From NCBI GenBank assembly GCA_016706545.1, contig JADJJK010000014.1, forward strand, positions 124,001 to 188,000: a DNA stretch of 64,000 nt, read 5' to 3'. Both the position numbers and the translations under genes were made by a program. Below are positions 37,503 through 64,000 of the stretch, piece by piece. Each line of letters starts with the position of its first letter. Position 1 is the stretch's first letter. The notes below the pieces were generated by a model that was not told the DNA's origin, searched no databases, and saw only the letters and a list, made by a program, of their open reading frames with translations. This DNA is from Myxococcales bacterium (GTDB taxonomy: Bacteria > Myxococcota_A > Polyangia > Haliangiales > Haliangiaceae).

Positions 37503-39620
37503 ATGATGCGCGACATGAACCGTAGAGATTTCCTTCGTACCTCGGGATGGTTCGTGGTTGGCGCCTCTCTCACCGGCGTGGTCGCGTGCGACATCAACGA
37601 TGATGATCGCTACGTCGAGCCGTCCGGAACGTTCTTCTTCCCGCAAGGCGTCGCCTCCGGCGATCCCTCGCCCACCTCCGTGGTGCTCTGGACGCGCGCC
37701 CGCCGCGGCAAGCAGCGGGACAACGACACCAGCGCGGTGCGGGTCGTCGTACAGGTGTCCACAGACACCGCGTTCACCAACGTGGTCGTGGATCAAGAGG
37801 TCACCGCCACCAGCGACAGCGACCACACCGTGCGCGTGCTGGTCACCGGCCTGTCGGCCAACACCGAGTACTACTACCGCTTCGTGGCCGGCCGCGACAC
37901 CGCCGTCGGCCGCACCCGCACCGCGCCCGAGGCCAGCGCCGACGTGCAGGTCAACCTGGCCTGGATCTCCTGTCAGGACTACGAGGCGGGCTACTACGGC
38001 GCCTTCCGGCAGATGCTGCTCGACGATGACGCCCGCGCCCCCGCCGACAAGATCCACTTCGTCATGCACCTGGGCGACGTGATCTACGAGACTCGCGAGG
38101 ACAGCTTTCAGACCGCCATCGACGACAACTTCCAGCCCATCTCGCTGCCCACCGCCGACGGCGGCTTCCGCAGCGTGCAGCCGTTCCCCTCCGGCGGCGG
38201 CACCCGCGGCTCCACCAACTACGCCAACACGGTGGACGACTATCGCCACCTGTACCGCACGTTCCTGTCCGACCCGGACTTCCAGGCGGTGCGCGCGCGC
38301 TGGCCGGTGGTGCAGATCTGGGACGACCACGAGTTCACCAACGACTCGTGGCAGAGCCAGTCAAACTACAGCAAGGCCGGCTCGGTCGAGGAGCCGGATC
38401 AGGCGCGCAAGGTGGCCGCCAGCCAGGCCTGGTTCGAGTACATCCCCGCGCACCTCACCGGGCAGACCGGCGTGACCGGCGTGGCCAGCCAGGCCAAGGA
38501 CTACACGCCGACCACGGTCTCCAACGCCGCGTTCACCACGCCCAACGACGACAACTTCGTCGCCGAGCCCAACAACGCCGCAGCCGTCGGCGCCATCACG
38601 ATCTACCGCTCCCTGCGCTTTGGCAAGCACGTGGAGGTGGTGATGACCGACGAGCGCAGCTACCGCAGCGACCACGCGATCCCCGAGGAGCTGACCAACA
38701 ACGCGCTGTTCTTCGATGCGCGCGGCGCGCTGCCGCTGCCCATCGTCAACACCTTCGACCAGGGGCGCACCGCCAACGGCGGCAACCCGCCTGCGACGGT
38801 GCTCGGCCTGAACAACCCGCGCATCAGCAGCCCGCCAGGGACGGTGCTTGGCGCCAAGCAGAAGGCGTGGTGGAAGGCCACCATGAAGGCGTCCGACGCC
38901 ACCTGGAAGCTGTGGGGCAACGAGGTGCCGCTGACCCGCATGGCGGTCCAGCAGTTCACCGGTCAGCCCTTTGACCGCGTGGTCACCGGCGACGCCTGGG
39001 ACGGCTATCCCACCGAGCGCAAGGAGCTGATGACCTACCTGCGCACGGAGAACATCAAGAACGTGGTGGTGCTGACCGGCGACGTCCACGCCGCCTTCGC
39101 CAGCACCATCGTCGATGACTTCGACGCCGCCCCCGCGGCTCGCCAGACCGTGGCCTGCGAGCTCATCGCCCCGGGCATCAGCTCCAACTCGCTGTTCTCG
39201 TTCTTCGAGAGCGCGAGCCGGCTGGTGCCGGCCGCGCTGCGCTCGCTCATCACGGTCGACGCCAGCGCCGCCGGCTTCTCGCGCTTCACCGAGAACTTCA
39301 ACCTGTGGCTGCTCAAGGGCACCGCGTCCGCGGGCACCTTCGCGGCCAGCAAGAACCTGACCGCCGCGCTCGCCGCCGCCGATCCCACGGTCAACCCGCA
39401 CCTCAAGTACGTGGACTCCAACTGCCAGGGCTACGGCTACGCCAAGTTCACCGGCGCGCAGGTTTCGGCGACGATCACGATCATCAACCGCCCGATCACC
39501 CGCCACACCGAGGCTGGCCCGGGCGTCAAGCGCACCGCCACGTTCACCATCCCCAAGGACAACCCCGCGGGCATGACCGGTCCGGTGTTCACCGGCACCA
39601 AGCCGTTCCCGATCACCTGA
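37503..39620 (+). CDS. phoD: PhoD-type alkaline phosphatase / phosphodiesterase, Tat-exported
   Basis: The 705-residue protein carries a Tat signal (NRRDFLRTSGWFVVGASL) ending in GVVACD, so it may also be lipidated. ATG 37503, 37506 and 37515 are all in frame. An N-terminal fibronectin-like PhoD domain (PQGVASGDPSPTSVVLWTRA) precedes the metallophosphatase domain. Metal-site motifs are 'ISCQDYEAGYYG', HLGDVIYE, QIWDDHEFTND, 'GNEVPLTRM' and LTGDVHAAF. Family members bind iron and calcium and cleave phosphomonoesters or diesters such as teichoic acid or phospholipids. The length (usually 520-580) is extended by inserts around 280-320 and a beta-rich C-terminal piece (600-705). No Pho box is evident, so phosphate control cannot be claimed. 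It is divergent from the OmpA gene. Confidence 0.87.
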   Translation: MMRDMNRRDFLRTSGWFVVGASLTGVVACDINDDDRYVEPSGTFFFPQGVASGDPSPTSVVLWTRARRGKQRDNDTSAVRVVVQVSTDTAFTNVVVDQEVTATSDSDHTVRVLVTGLSANTEYYYRFVAGRDTAVGRTRTAPEASADVQVNLAWISCQDYEAGYYGAFRQMLLDDDARAPADKIHFVMHLGDVIYETREDSFQTAIDDNFQPISLPTADGGFRSVQPFPSGGGTRGSTNYANTVDDYRHLYRTFLSDPDFQAVRARWPVVQIWDDHEFTNDSWQSQSNYSKAGSVEEPDQARKVAASQAWFEYIPAHLTGQTGVTGVASQAKDYTPTTVSNAAFTTPNDDNFVAEPNNAAAVGAITIYRSLRFGKHVEVVMTDERSYRSDHAIPEELTNNALFFDARGALPLPIVNTFDQGRTANGGNPPATVLGLNNPRISSPPGTVLGAKQKAWWKATMKASDATWKLWGNEVPLTRMAVQQFTGQPFDRVVTGDAWDGYPTERKELMTYLRTENIKNVVVLTGDVHAAFASTIVDDFDAAPAARQTVACELIAPGISSNSLFSFFESASRLVPAALRSLITVDASAAGFSRFTENFNLWLLKGTASAGTFAASKNLTAALAAADPTVNPHLKYVDSNCQGYGYAKFTGAQVSATITIINRPITRHTEAGPGVKRTATFTIPKDNPAGMTGPVFTGTKPFPIT

Positions 39621-40240
39621 TCCAGGCAACGTGGCGCGGCGCGGCCCGCTCAAGGCCGCGTACCCAAACGTGCGGATGTCGCGCACCAACCCGATGCCCT
39701 GGGCTTGTGGCACTGGTTACGCGATGACTCGCTAGAGTGTGCCAAGACACTTGAATCGAATTGAGATGTAGTTTTGGCTACGCAACACAATGCGTTATCC
39801 CTCGACAATCTACTAGGTTGTCTCTTGTAATTGTCCTGAACAGGACGCAGTATTCCAATGACAGTGGAACACGGCGGTGTTCTGTGAGGCCGGAGTCGTT
39901 CTGATGTTCGAAGCGGATCACGTCCAAGACCACGAGTCTTGGACTCCCGCTCTCCTTCCTTGTGAAGGAATCACATGAGCTTTCTGCACCGAAGATCCGA
40001 TAAGACGTCCAGCGAGACTCGACCTTGCGTCCATCGAGACGATCCGAGCTCGTCGAGGATCCTCCTCACTCCAGACGCCACGCTGCGTTGTCAAATACTA
40101 TCTCCCTGACTGAAGATCATCTCACCTTCGATTCAGAGTCATCCGCGCTGCCTCCTTGTGAAGGGTGATGTCCCACCAGCCGTGGCCATCGCTCAGCAGC
40201 CGTGGAGATTCATAATCAGAACAGAGCGTCGAGTTGTTGT
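39621..40240 (+). promoter_or_regulatory. 620-base leader of the NRPS cluster with several hairpins and a duplicated motif
   Basis: No gene is supported here, and from about 39720 the DNA is noticeably less GC-rich than its surroundings. Inverted repeats: GTCCTG/CAGGAC (39833-39846), GAACAC/GTGTTC (39867-39882), GTCCAAGA/TCTTGGAC (39922-39944) and TTCCTT-GTG-AAGGAA (39956-39970). The core TCCTTGTGAAGG of the last recurs exactly at 40153-40164. The stretch must hold the cluster promoter. The palindromes could be operators or, if transcribed, a folded leader. Only the symmetry is seen; function is inference. Confidence 0.5.
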
Positions 40241-41977
40241 ATGCGTGATGGTGATATAGCGACCCACGATCAATCCACTTCACTGGCCCCCTGCGGGATC
40301 CACGCGCGCGCGAACACCTTGATGGATGTCGTCCACGCCCAGGGCGTGGAGCGGGGGGCGCAGGTCGCCTACACCTTCGACGGTGGGGATGGCCACCGAC
40401 AGGACATCACGTACGCGGGCATGGTGCGGCGGAGCCGAGCCATCGGCGGCGCGCTGCAACGGCTCATCTCGACAGGGGATCGGGTCTTGCTCCTGTACCC
40501 GCCAGGCCTTGGCTACGTGGAGGCGTTCTTTGGCTGCCTGTTCGCTGGAGCCATCGCGGTGCCGGCGTATCCGCCCATGCCCAACCGGCTCGATCAGCGG
40601 CTCCAGGCGCTCATCGAGGACGCTGATCCGCGGGTCGTGCTGGTCCCCAGCTCGATCATGACCTTTCAGGCGCTGCTGCAGGCCGCTTATCCGGCCTTGC
40701 GAAACGTGGAGTGGGTGGCCTCTGACTTGATCGGAGACGCCCTGGCTTCCACCTGGCAGGAGCCAGCGGTCGCGCGTACGGACATCGCCTTCTTGCAGTA
40801 CACCTCGGGGTCCACCGGCAGCCCGCGCGGCGTGCAGGTGACGCACGGCAACTTGCTCCACAACCTCGCCATGATCCGCGATCGGTTTGGCGTGACCCCC
40901 GAGGACCAGGTCGTGGTGTGGCTGCCGCCGTATCACGACATGGGGCTCATCGGCGGGATCATGACGCCGATGTACGTGGGGTGCCCGGTCACGCTGTTCA
41001 GCCCGCTGACCTTCTTGCAGAAGCCGCTGCTGTGGCTCCAGCTCGTCACCGAAAAGAAGGCCACGATCACCGGCGGCCCCAACTTCGGCTACGACCTCTG
41101 CGTCCGCAAGCTCACCGCCGAGCAACGCAGCGGCCTCGACCTCCGCCACTTGCGCGTGGCGTTCAACGGCGCCGAGCCGATCCGCGCCGCCACCCTGCAG
41201 CGCTTTTACGACACGTTTGCGCCCCATGGCTTTGGGCCCGGCACGTTCTTGCCGTGCTATGGCCTGGCGGAGTCCACGCTCCTGGTCTCCGGCTCGCAGC
41301 GCGGCCAGGCCTATCAGACGCTGACGGTGGACAGCGAGGCGTTGCGCGATCACCGCCTGGTGCTGCGCGAAGACGGCGCGACGCTGGTGAGCTCAGGCCC
41401 GCTGGGCGACGCGCAAGAGGTGCTGCTGGTAGATCCCGAGACGCAGCGCGTGTGCCCGGACGGACAGGTCGGGGAGATCTGGATCAAGGGCGGCAGCATC
41501 GCCACCGGGTACTGGAACCAGCCCGAGGTCAGCGCCGCGGTGTTCGGAGCGACCTTGGCAGACGGCCGCGGGCCGTACTTGCGCACCGGCGACCTGGGGC
41601 TCACCTGGCAAGGGCAGCTCTACGTGACCGGGCGGATCAAGGACCTGCTCATCATCGATGGCCGAAATCACTATCCTCAAGATCTGGAGTCGACCATCGA
41701 GGGCGCCCACGACTCGCTCCGCGCAGGGCGCTGCGTCGCCTTCTCCGTCGAGCGCGACGACACGGAGGCCGTGGTGGTGGTCGCGGAGCTGCAAGATCCC
41801 GAGCTGGCGGAGACCGCCGCGCAGGCCATCCGGCGCGCCCTGCAGAGCCACCACAGCCTCGCGCTCGGCGACCTGGCCTGGGTGCGCGCGGGCGAGATCC
41901 CCAAGACCTCGAGCGGCAAGCTGCGACGACGCGAGTGTCGCGCGCGCTACCTCGACGGCAAGCTGAAGCTGCTCTAG
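40241..41977 (+). CDS. fatty acyl-AMP ligase (FAAL)
   Basis: The 578-residue enzyme (ATG 40241; a GTG at 40202 is in frame) belongs to the ANL superfamily. Motifs are 'FLQYTSGSTGSPRGV' (P-loop), 'VVWLPPYHDMGLIGG', 'FNGAEPIR', 'PCYGLAESTL', 'YLRTGDLG' and the C-terminal 'KTSSGKLRRR' lysine. The 'LPPYHDMGLIGGI' block and 'RPLV/HP' spacing mark FAAL rather than acyl-CoA synthetase. It should activate a free fatty acid as acyl-AMP and pass it to the phosphopantetheine arm of the first ACP of the next protein, which starts 18 bases downstream with a strong ribosome site. This makes it the starter enzyme of the lipopeptide line. Chain length cannot be read from the sequence. Confidence 0.9.
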   Translation: MRDGDIATHDQSTSLAPCGIHARANTLMDVVHAQGVERGAQVAYTFDGGDGHRQDITYAGMVRRSRAIGGALQRLISTGDRVLLLYPPGLGYVEAFFGCLFAGAIAVPAYPPMPNRLDQRLQALIEDADPRVVLVPSSIMTFQALLQAAYPALRNVEWVASDLIGDALASTWQEPAVARTDIAFLQYTSGSTGSPRGVQVTHGNLLHNLAMIRDRFGVTPEDQVVVWLPPYHDMGLIGGIMTPMYVGCPVTLFSPLTFLQKPLLWLQLVTEKKATITGGPNFGYDLCVRKLTAEQRSGLDLRHLRVAFNGAEPIRAATLQRFYDTFAPHGFGPGTFLPCYGLAESTLLVSGSQRGQAYQTLTVDSEALRDHRLVLREDGATLVSSGPLGDAQEVLLVDPETQRVCPDGQVGEIWIKGGSIATGYWNQPEVSAAVFGATLADGRGPYLRTGDLGLTWQGQLYVTGRIKDLLIIDGRNHYPQDLESTIEGAHDSLRAGRCVAFSVERDDTEAVVVVAELQDPELAETAAQAIRRALQSHHSLALGDLAWVRAGEIPKTSSGKLRRRECRARYLDGKLKLL

Positions 41978-41994
41978 GAAGGCCAGGAGCTTCG

Positions 41995-56876
<14,882 letters not shown>

Positions 56877-59800
56877 GTGGAGAACATCGCCGATATCTAC
56901 GAGCTGTCCCCGATGCAACAGGGGATGCTCTTTCACACCATCGCCAGCCCCGAGGCTGGCATGTACGCCGAGCAGGTCCACTGCACGCTGGAGGGCGCGC
57001 TCGACGTCGCCGCCTTCCGCAAGACCTGGGCGCAGGTGATCGCGCGGCACGCCATCTTGCGCAGCGCGTTCTTCTGGGAGGAGCTGGAGAAGCCGCTCCA
57101 GGTGGTTCACCACGAGGTCGAGCTGCCGTTCGTCGAGGTGGACTTCCGCGCCCAGCGCGAGGATCCGGCGGCGCTGGCCCGGTGGCGCGACGCCGACCGG
57201 CTGCGCGGCCTCGCGGTGGACCAGGCGCCGCTGATGCGGTTTGCGTTGCTGCACCTCGGCCCCGAGCGCTGCCACTTCGTCTGGACCTTCCACCACCTGC
57301 TGCTCGACGGCTGGTCGGTGGCGCTGCTGTTCGAGGAGGTGTTCGCCACCTACGCCGCGCTGCACCGCGGGCAGGCGCTGCAGCTCCCCACCCCGCCGGC
57401 CTACCGCGAGTACATCTCGTGGATCCAGGGCCAGGATCGCGACGCCGCGGAGCGCTTCTGGCGCCACACCCTGGCTGGCTTCGAGGCGCCCACGGTGCTC
57501 GAGCTCGCCGCGCCAGGCGCCGCCGCGGGGGCGCAGGGCCACGCGCAGGCGCAGCTCGCGGTGGACCACGCCGCCACCGCCGCCTTGACCGCGTGGGCCC
57601 GGCGCGAGCGGATCACGCTGAGCACCGCCGTCGGCGGAGCGTGGGCGCTGCTCCTGGGCCGCTACACGCGCAAGGATGACGTGGTCTTCGGCTCGACCCG
57701 GGCGGAGCGCCCCGAGGGGCTCGTCGACATCGACCAGCTCGTGGGCCTGTGCATCAACACGTTGCCGGTGCGCGCCGTCATCGATCCGCGCGCGCTGCCG
57801 GGGCCGTGGCTGCGCGCGCTGCAGGACCAGCAGACCGAGGCCAGCGGACACAGCGCCTCCTCGCTGGTGGATATCCAGCGCTGGAGCGCCGTGCCCGCCG
57901 GCACCGCGCTGTTCGAGAGCATCATCGTCTTCGAGAACTACCCGCTGAGCGACGTGGCCGCGGGCTACCAGGGGCTCCTGCGCGTCACCGAGCTGGCGCT
58001 CGCCGAGCACACCAACTACCCGCTGACCTTGATCGTCGTGCCCGGCCAGGAGCTGCGCCTCACCATCAGCTACGACAGCGCGCGCTTTGACGCCGACGCC
58101 ATCGCCCGCCTGCTTGGCCACCTGCGCGAGGTGCTGGCGGCGTTCTGCCAGGCCGAGCGCGCCCTGGGCCACCTGCCCATGGTGCCCGCCTCGGAGTGGG
58201 AGCTGCTGCGAGGCTTTGGCAACCACCAGGGCGTCGCCGCGGCGAGCGCCGCCGCGCCCCTTCGTTGCCTGCACCAGACCTTCGCCGAGCGCGCCGCGCG
58301 CCAGCCGCAGGCGGTGGCCGTGCGCGCTGGAGAAGACCAGCTCACCTACGCCGAGCTCGACGGCCGCGCCGCCGAGCTGGCTCGCCACCTGCGGCGCGCC
58401 GGCGTGCGGCCCGGCACCCTGGTCGGGCTCTGCGTCGAGCGCTCGCTGTCCACCGTGGTCGCCATCCTCGGCATCCTCAAGGCCGGCGGCGCCTACCTCC
58501 CGCTCGACCCGGACAGCCCCGCTGGGCGCCTGGCCTTCATCCTCGAGGACGCCGCGGTCGCTCACCTGGTGCTGCACGACGAGCTGCGCGAGCGCTTCAC
58601 GGCCCTGCCGACGCACACGCTGGCGATCCGCCAGGACGGGACGTTCGGCGAGGCGCTGGCGCCGCGCGCGGCCGACGACGCGGCCGACGCGGCCGACGAC
58701 GCAACCGACTCGGCCGACTGTCCGGACGTCCGGACAGAGCACCTCGCCTATGTCATCTACACCTCTGGCTCCACCGGGCAGCCCAAGGGCGTGTACATCA
58801 CCCACGCCAACGTCGCGCGCCTGTTCACGGTCACCGAGCCTTGGTTCCAGTTCTCCGCCAGCGACGTCTGGACGCTGTTTCACTCCTACGCCTTTGACTT
58901 CTCGGTCTGGGAGCTGTGGGGCGCCCTGCTCTACGGTGGCCGGCTCGTCGTCGTCCCTTACTGGGTCAGCCGCAACCCGGAGGCCTTCCGCGGCCTGCTG
59001 TGCCAGGAAGCCGTCACCGTCCTCAACCAGACGCCCTCGGCGTTCTATCAGCTCATGCGCGCTGACGAGCAGGCCGCGGGGCGGCCTGACGCCGGGGCGC
59101 TGGCGCTGCGCGCCATCATCTTTGGCGGCGAGGCGCTGGACCTGGCGCGCCTGCGGCCGTGGATCGAGCGCCACGGCGACGACGCGCCGCGCCTCATCAA
59201 CATGTACGGCATCACCGAGACCACGGTACACGTGACGTACCGACAGATCCGCCGCGCGGACGCAGAGGCCAACCGCGGCAGCCTCATCGGCGTGGCGCTG
59301 CCCGATCTGGCGCTGGCGGTGCTGTCGCCGCAGGGCCAGCCCGTGCCCATCGGCGTGGCCGGCGAGCTGCACGTCGGCGGCGCCGGCGTGGGCGAGGGCT
59401 ACCTGGGCCGCGATGAGCTCACCCGGAGCCGCTTCATCACCGGCCAGCAAGACGCCTACAGCGCGGCGCTGCCCGCCGGGACTCGCTGGTATCGCTCCGG
59501 TGACCTGGTGCGCTATCTGGCCGACGGAGAGCTCGAGTATCTCGGCCGCATCGATCAGCAGATCAAGCTGCGCGGCTTCCGCATCGAGCTGGGCGAGATC
59601 GAGTCCGCGCTGGCGGAGCACCCGGCCGTGCAAGACAGCGCGGTGCTGCTGCGCGAGGACAAGCCCGGGCACAAGCGGCTGGTGGGCTATGTGGTCGCCG
59701 CGCGACGCGACGCGGACGAGGCGACGGGCTTTGACGCCGAGGCCGTGCTGGCGTTCCTGCACGAGCGCATGCCCGACTATATGGTCCCCAGCGCGCTGGT

Positions 59801-61735
59801 GGTCCTGCCGGTGTTTCCGCTGACCGTCAACGGCAAGCTCGACCGCCGCGCCTTGCCCGCGCCCGAGCTGCCCCAGGCGCAGACCGGCTCGGCGCCGCTC
59901 GGCGGCCTCGAGCGCACGCTCGCCGAGGTGTGGAGCCAGGTCCTCGGCCTCGAGGTGAAGAGCCGCGAGGACAACTTCTTCTCGCTCGGCGGCGACTCCA
60001 TCCTGGCCATGCAGGTGGTCAGCCGCGCCCGCGCCGCCGGGCTCGCGCTCACGCCGCGCCTGCTGTTCCAGCGTCAGACCATCGCCGCGGTCGCCGCCAC
60101 GCTGAGCGAGGGCGCCGCCGCGGTGACGTCGGAGGAGCTCGAGCTGCCCGACGGCGAGGTGCCGCTCACTCCCATCCAGCGCTGGTTCGCCGAGCTGGAC
60201 GCGCCCAACCCGCACCACTTCAACCAGAGCCTGCTCCTGGACGTGGAGTGTGGGCTGTCGCCCGAGCTCTTGCAGCAGAGCCTCGACCAGCTCGTGCGTC
60301 GCCACGCCGCGCTGCGCCTGCGCTGGCGGCGTCAAGCGCAGGGCTTTACGCAGACGCAGGAGCCTGCCACCTCGGTGCCGCTCGAGGTGCGCGCGCTCGA
60401 CCGCGCCGACGCCGGCGCCTGGAAGCGGGAGCTCGGCAGCGTGGCCGCGCTCCTGCAAGACGGCCTGCACCTGCAAGACGGCCCGGTGCTGCGCGCCGCC
60501 CTCTTCGACGATGGCGCACGCGCGCGCCTGCTCCTGGTGGCGCACCACGCGGTGATCGACGGCGTGTCCTGGCGGATCTTGCTCGAGGATCTGGCGCACC
60601 TGCTCACCGGCCTCGCGCCGCTGCCCACCAGCACGCCGTTCGCGCGCTGGGCGCGCGAGCTGGCGGCGCACGCTGTCCACCCTTCTGTCACCGCGCAGCT
60701 CGAGCTGTGGGCGGCGCAGCTCGCTGACCTGCCCGCCTGGCCTGGCCCGCGCCTGGCCGGCACGGACGCGGACGCGCGCGATCTCGAGGGCCAAAGCCGC
60801 GCCCTCCAGCTCCGCCTGCCGGCAGAGCAGACGCGCGCGCTGCTCCAGGACGTCCACGCGGCATATCGCACGAACGTCACCGACCTCTTGCTCACCGCGC
60901 TGGCGCTCGCGCTCCAGGAGGTGACCCGCGCGTCGTCGCTCGTCGTCGAGCTGGAGAGCCACGGCCGGCTGCCAGAGACGCTCGGAGACCTCGGCGAGCC
61001 TGGCGCGCTCGAGGAGGCTGGCGCGTCCGCCGACCTGGCCGAGCCCCGGCCCGCTCAGCCGATCGATCTTGGCCGCACCGTGGGCTGGTTCACCAGCCTC
61101 TACCCGGCGCGCCTCGCGCTGCCGCCAAGGACCGGTCCCCAAGATCTTGGGCTCGCGCTGCAGAGCATCAAGGAGCAGCTCCGCGCCTTGCCACCTGGCG
61201 GCCTGGGCTATGGCCTGCTCCGCTACCTCCACCCGGATCCGGCGGTGCGGCGGCGGATGGTCCCGTCCACCCCGGTGCCGGTGCTCTTCAACTATCTCGG
61301 ACAGACCGACACCACCGTGGCCCAAGGCCCGTTTCGCGGGCTCGCTTCGCCGGGCGGCGCTGGCGACGACGCTGACGACGACGCTGACACCGGCGACGAC
61401 GTGGCCGCGGACACCGCGCGGACCCACGCGCTCAACCTCTCGGCGTACGTGCGCGAAGGCCAGCTCGTCCTCGACTGGCGGTACGGCCCCGCGCGCCTGC
61501 CCGAGGCCGAGGTCGCGGCGCTCGTGAGCGCGTTCCACCACGCGCTGCTCGCGCTCATCGAGCACTGCAGCCAGCCCCAGCACGGCGGCCTGTCGCCGCG
61601 AGATCTCCCCCTGGCCGGCCTCGACCGCGCCGAGCTCGACGCGCTGCTCGCGGCGCTCGCGTCCGCCAGCGACGATCGCAGCGACGATCGCAACGACGCA
61701 GCGACCGCAGCGACGACGCCAGCTTGGCCCGCGGC

Positions 61736-64000
<2,265 letters not shown>

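Noticed and set aside
39621..40240. Small RNA or tRNA gene in the low-GC leader
   Set aside because: Several hairpins are present, but no cloverleaf, no anticodon arm and no terminator-like T-run that would define an RNA gene.
40918..41994. N-terminal extension of the PKS-NRPS gene from an upstream start
   Set aside because: It overlaps the FAAL gene in another frame and is Arg/Pro nonsense; ATG 41995 has AGGAG and begins directly with an ACP.

Overview
The window is about 70% GC, gene-dense and built from short operons. It looks like a myxobacterium or close relative (Myxococcota). The support is a large Ser/Thr kinase with a beta-propeller-like C-terminal half, many lipoproteins and outer-membrane proteins, a secreted-protein tail of pre-peptidase type, and a Cys-rich lipoprotein with the 'DPDHCGACGRAC' type of motif that is common in that group. 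I saw no rRNA, tRNA, CRISPR array, transposase or phage gene.

Layout. 1-4731: the tail of a secreted protein, a purine-catabolism-like pair (YgfK-type iron-sulfur flavoprotein plus M20 N-carbamoyl/ureido amidohydrolase) and a Tat-exported protein. 4816-11303 (minus): a membrane-anchored ferredoxin/FAD oxidoreductase co-transcribed with a receptor-type Ser/Thr kinase. 11504-17209: a heparinase II/III-type lipoprotein lyase, a small lipoprotein, a membrane protein with a Gly/Tyr/Gln-rich tail, and an Old Yellow Enzyme homologue. 17413-23857: an operon of one putative lipoprotein and four related outer-membrane-type proteins. 24257-31289: a giant polymorphic-toxin-like gene whose low-GC end encodes a phosphoribosyltransferase-like domain, overlapping by 4 bases a gene with a BtpA-like TIM barrel. 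31814-39620: a small conserved protein, a MOSC-ferredoxin-reductase fusion, an unknown protein, an OmpA/lipoprotein pair and a PhoD-type phosphatase. 40241-64000 (runs off the end): a lipopeptide NRPS/PKS cluster.

The NRPS/PKS cluster reads as an assembly line. A stand-alone fatty acyl-AMP ligase loads a fatty acid onto the first ACP of a 3371-residue hybrid (ACP-KS-AT-ACP-aminotransferase-C-A-MT-PCP). This should extend the chain with malonate and aminate it to a beta-amino fatty acid. The following modules are read as an N-methylated residue of unknown identity, D-Asn (C-A-PCP-E), D-Thr (C-A-PCP-E) and probably Ser (C-A, cut by the window end). The logic resembles iturin/mycosubtilin and puwainaphycin, but the peptide read here is not one I recognise.

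Two patterns cut across the window. Three apparent frame breaks all fall inside short tandem repeats in coding sequence (near 28160, 36200 and 61700), so each may be a real lesion or a base-calling error. Several intergenic gaps just after stop codons carry different GC-rich tandem arrays whose units are 11, 22 or 33 bases.
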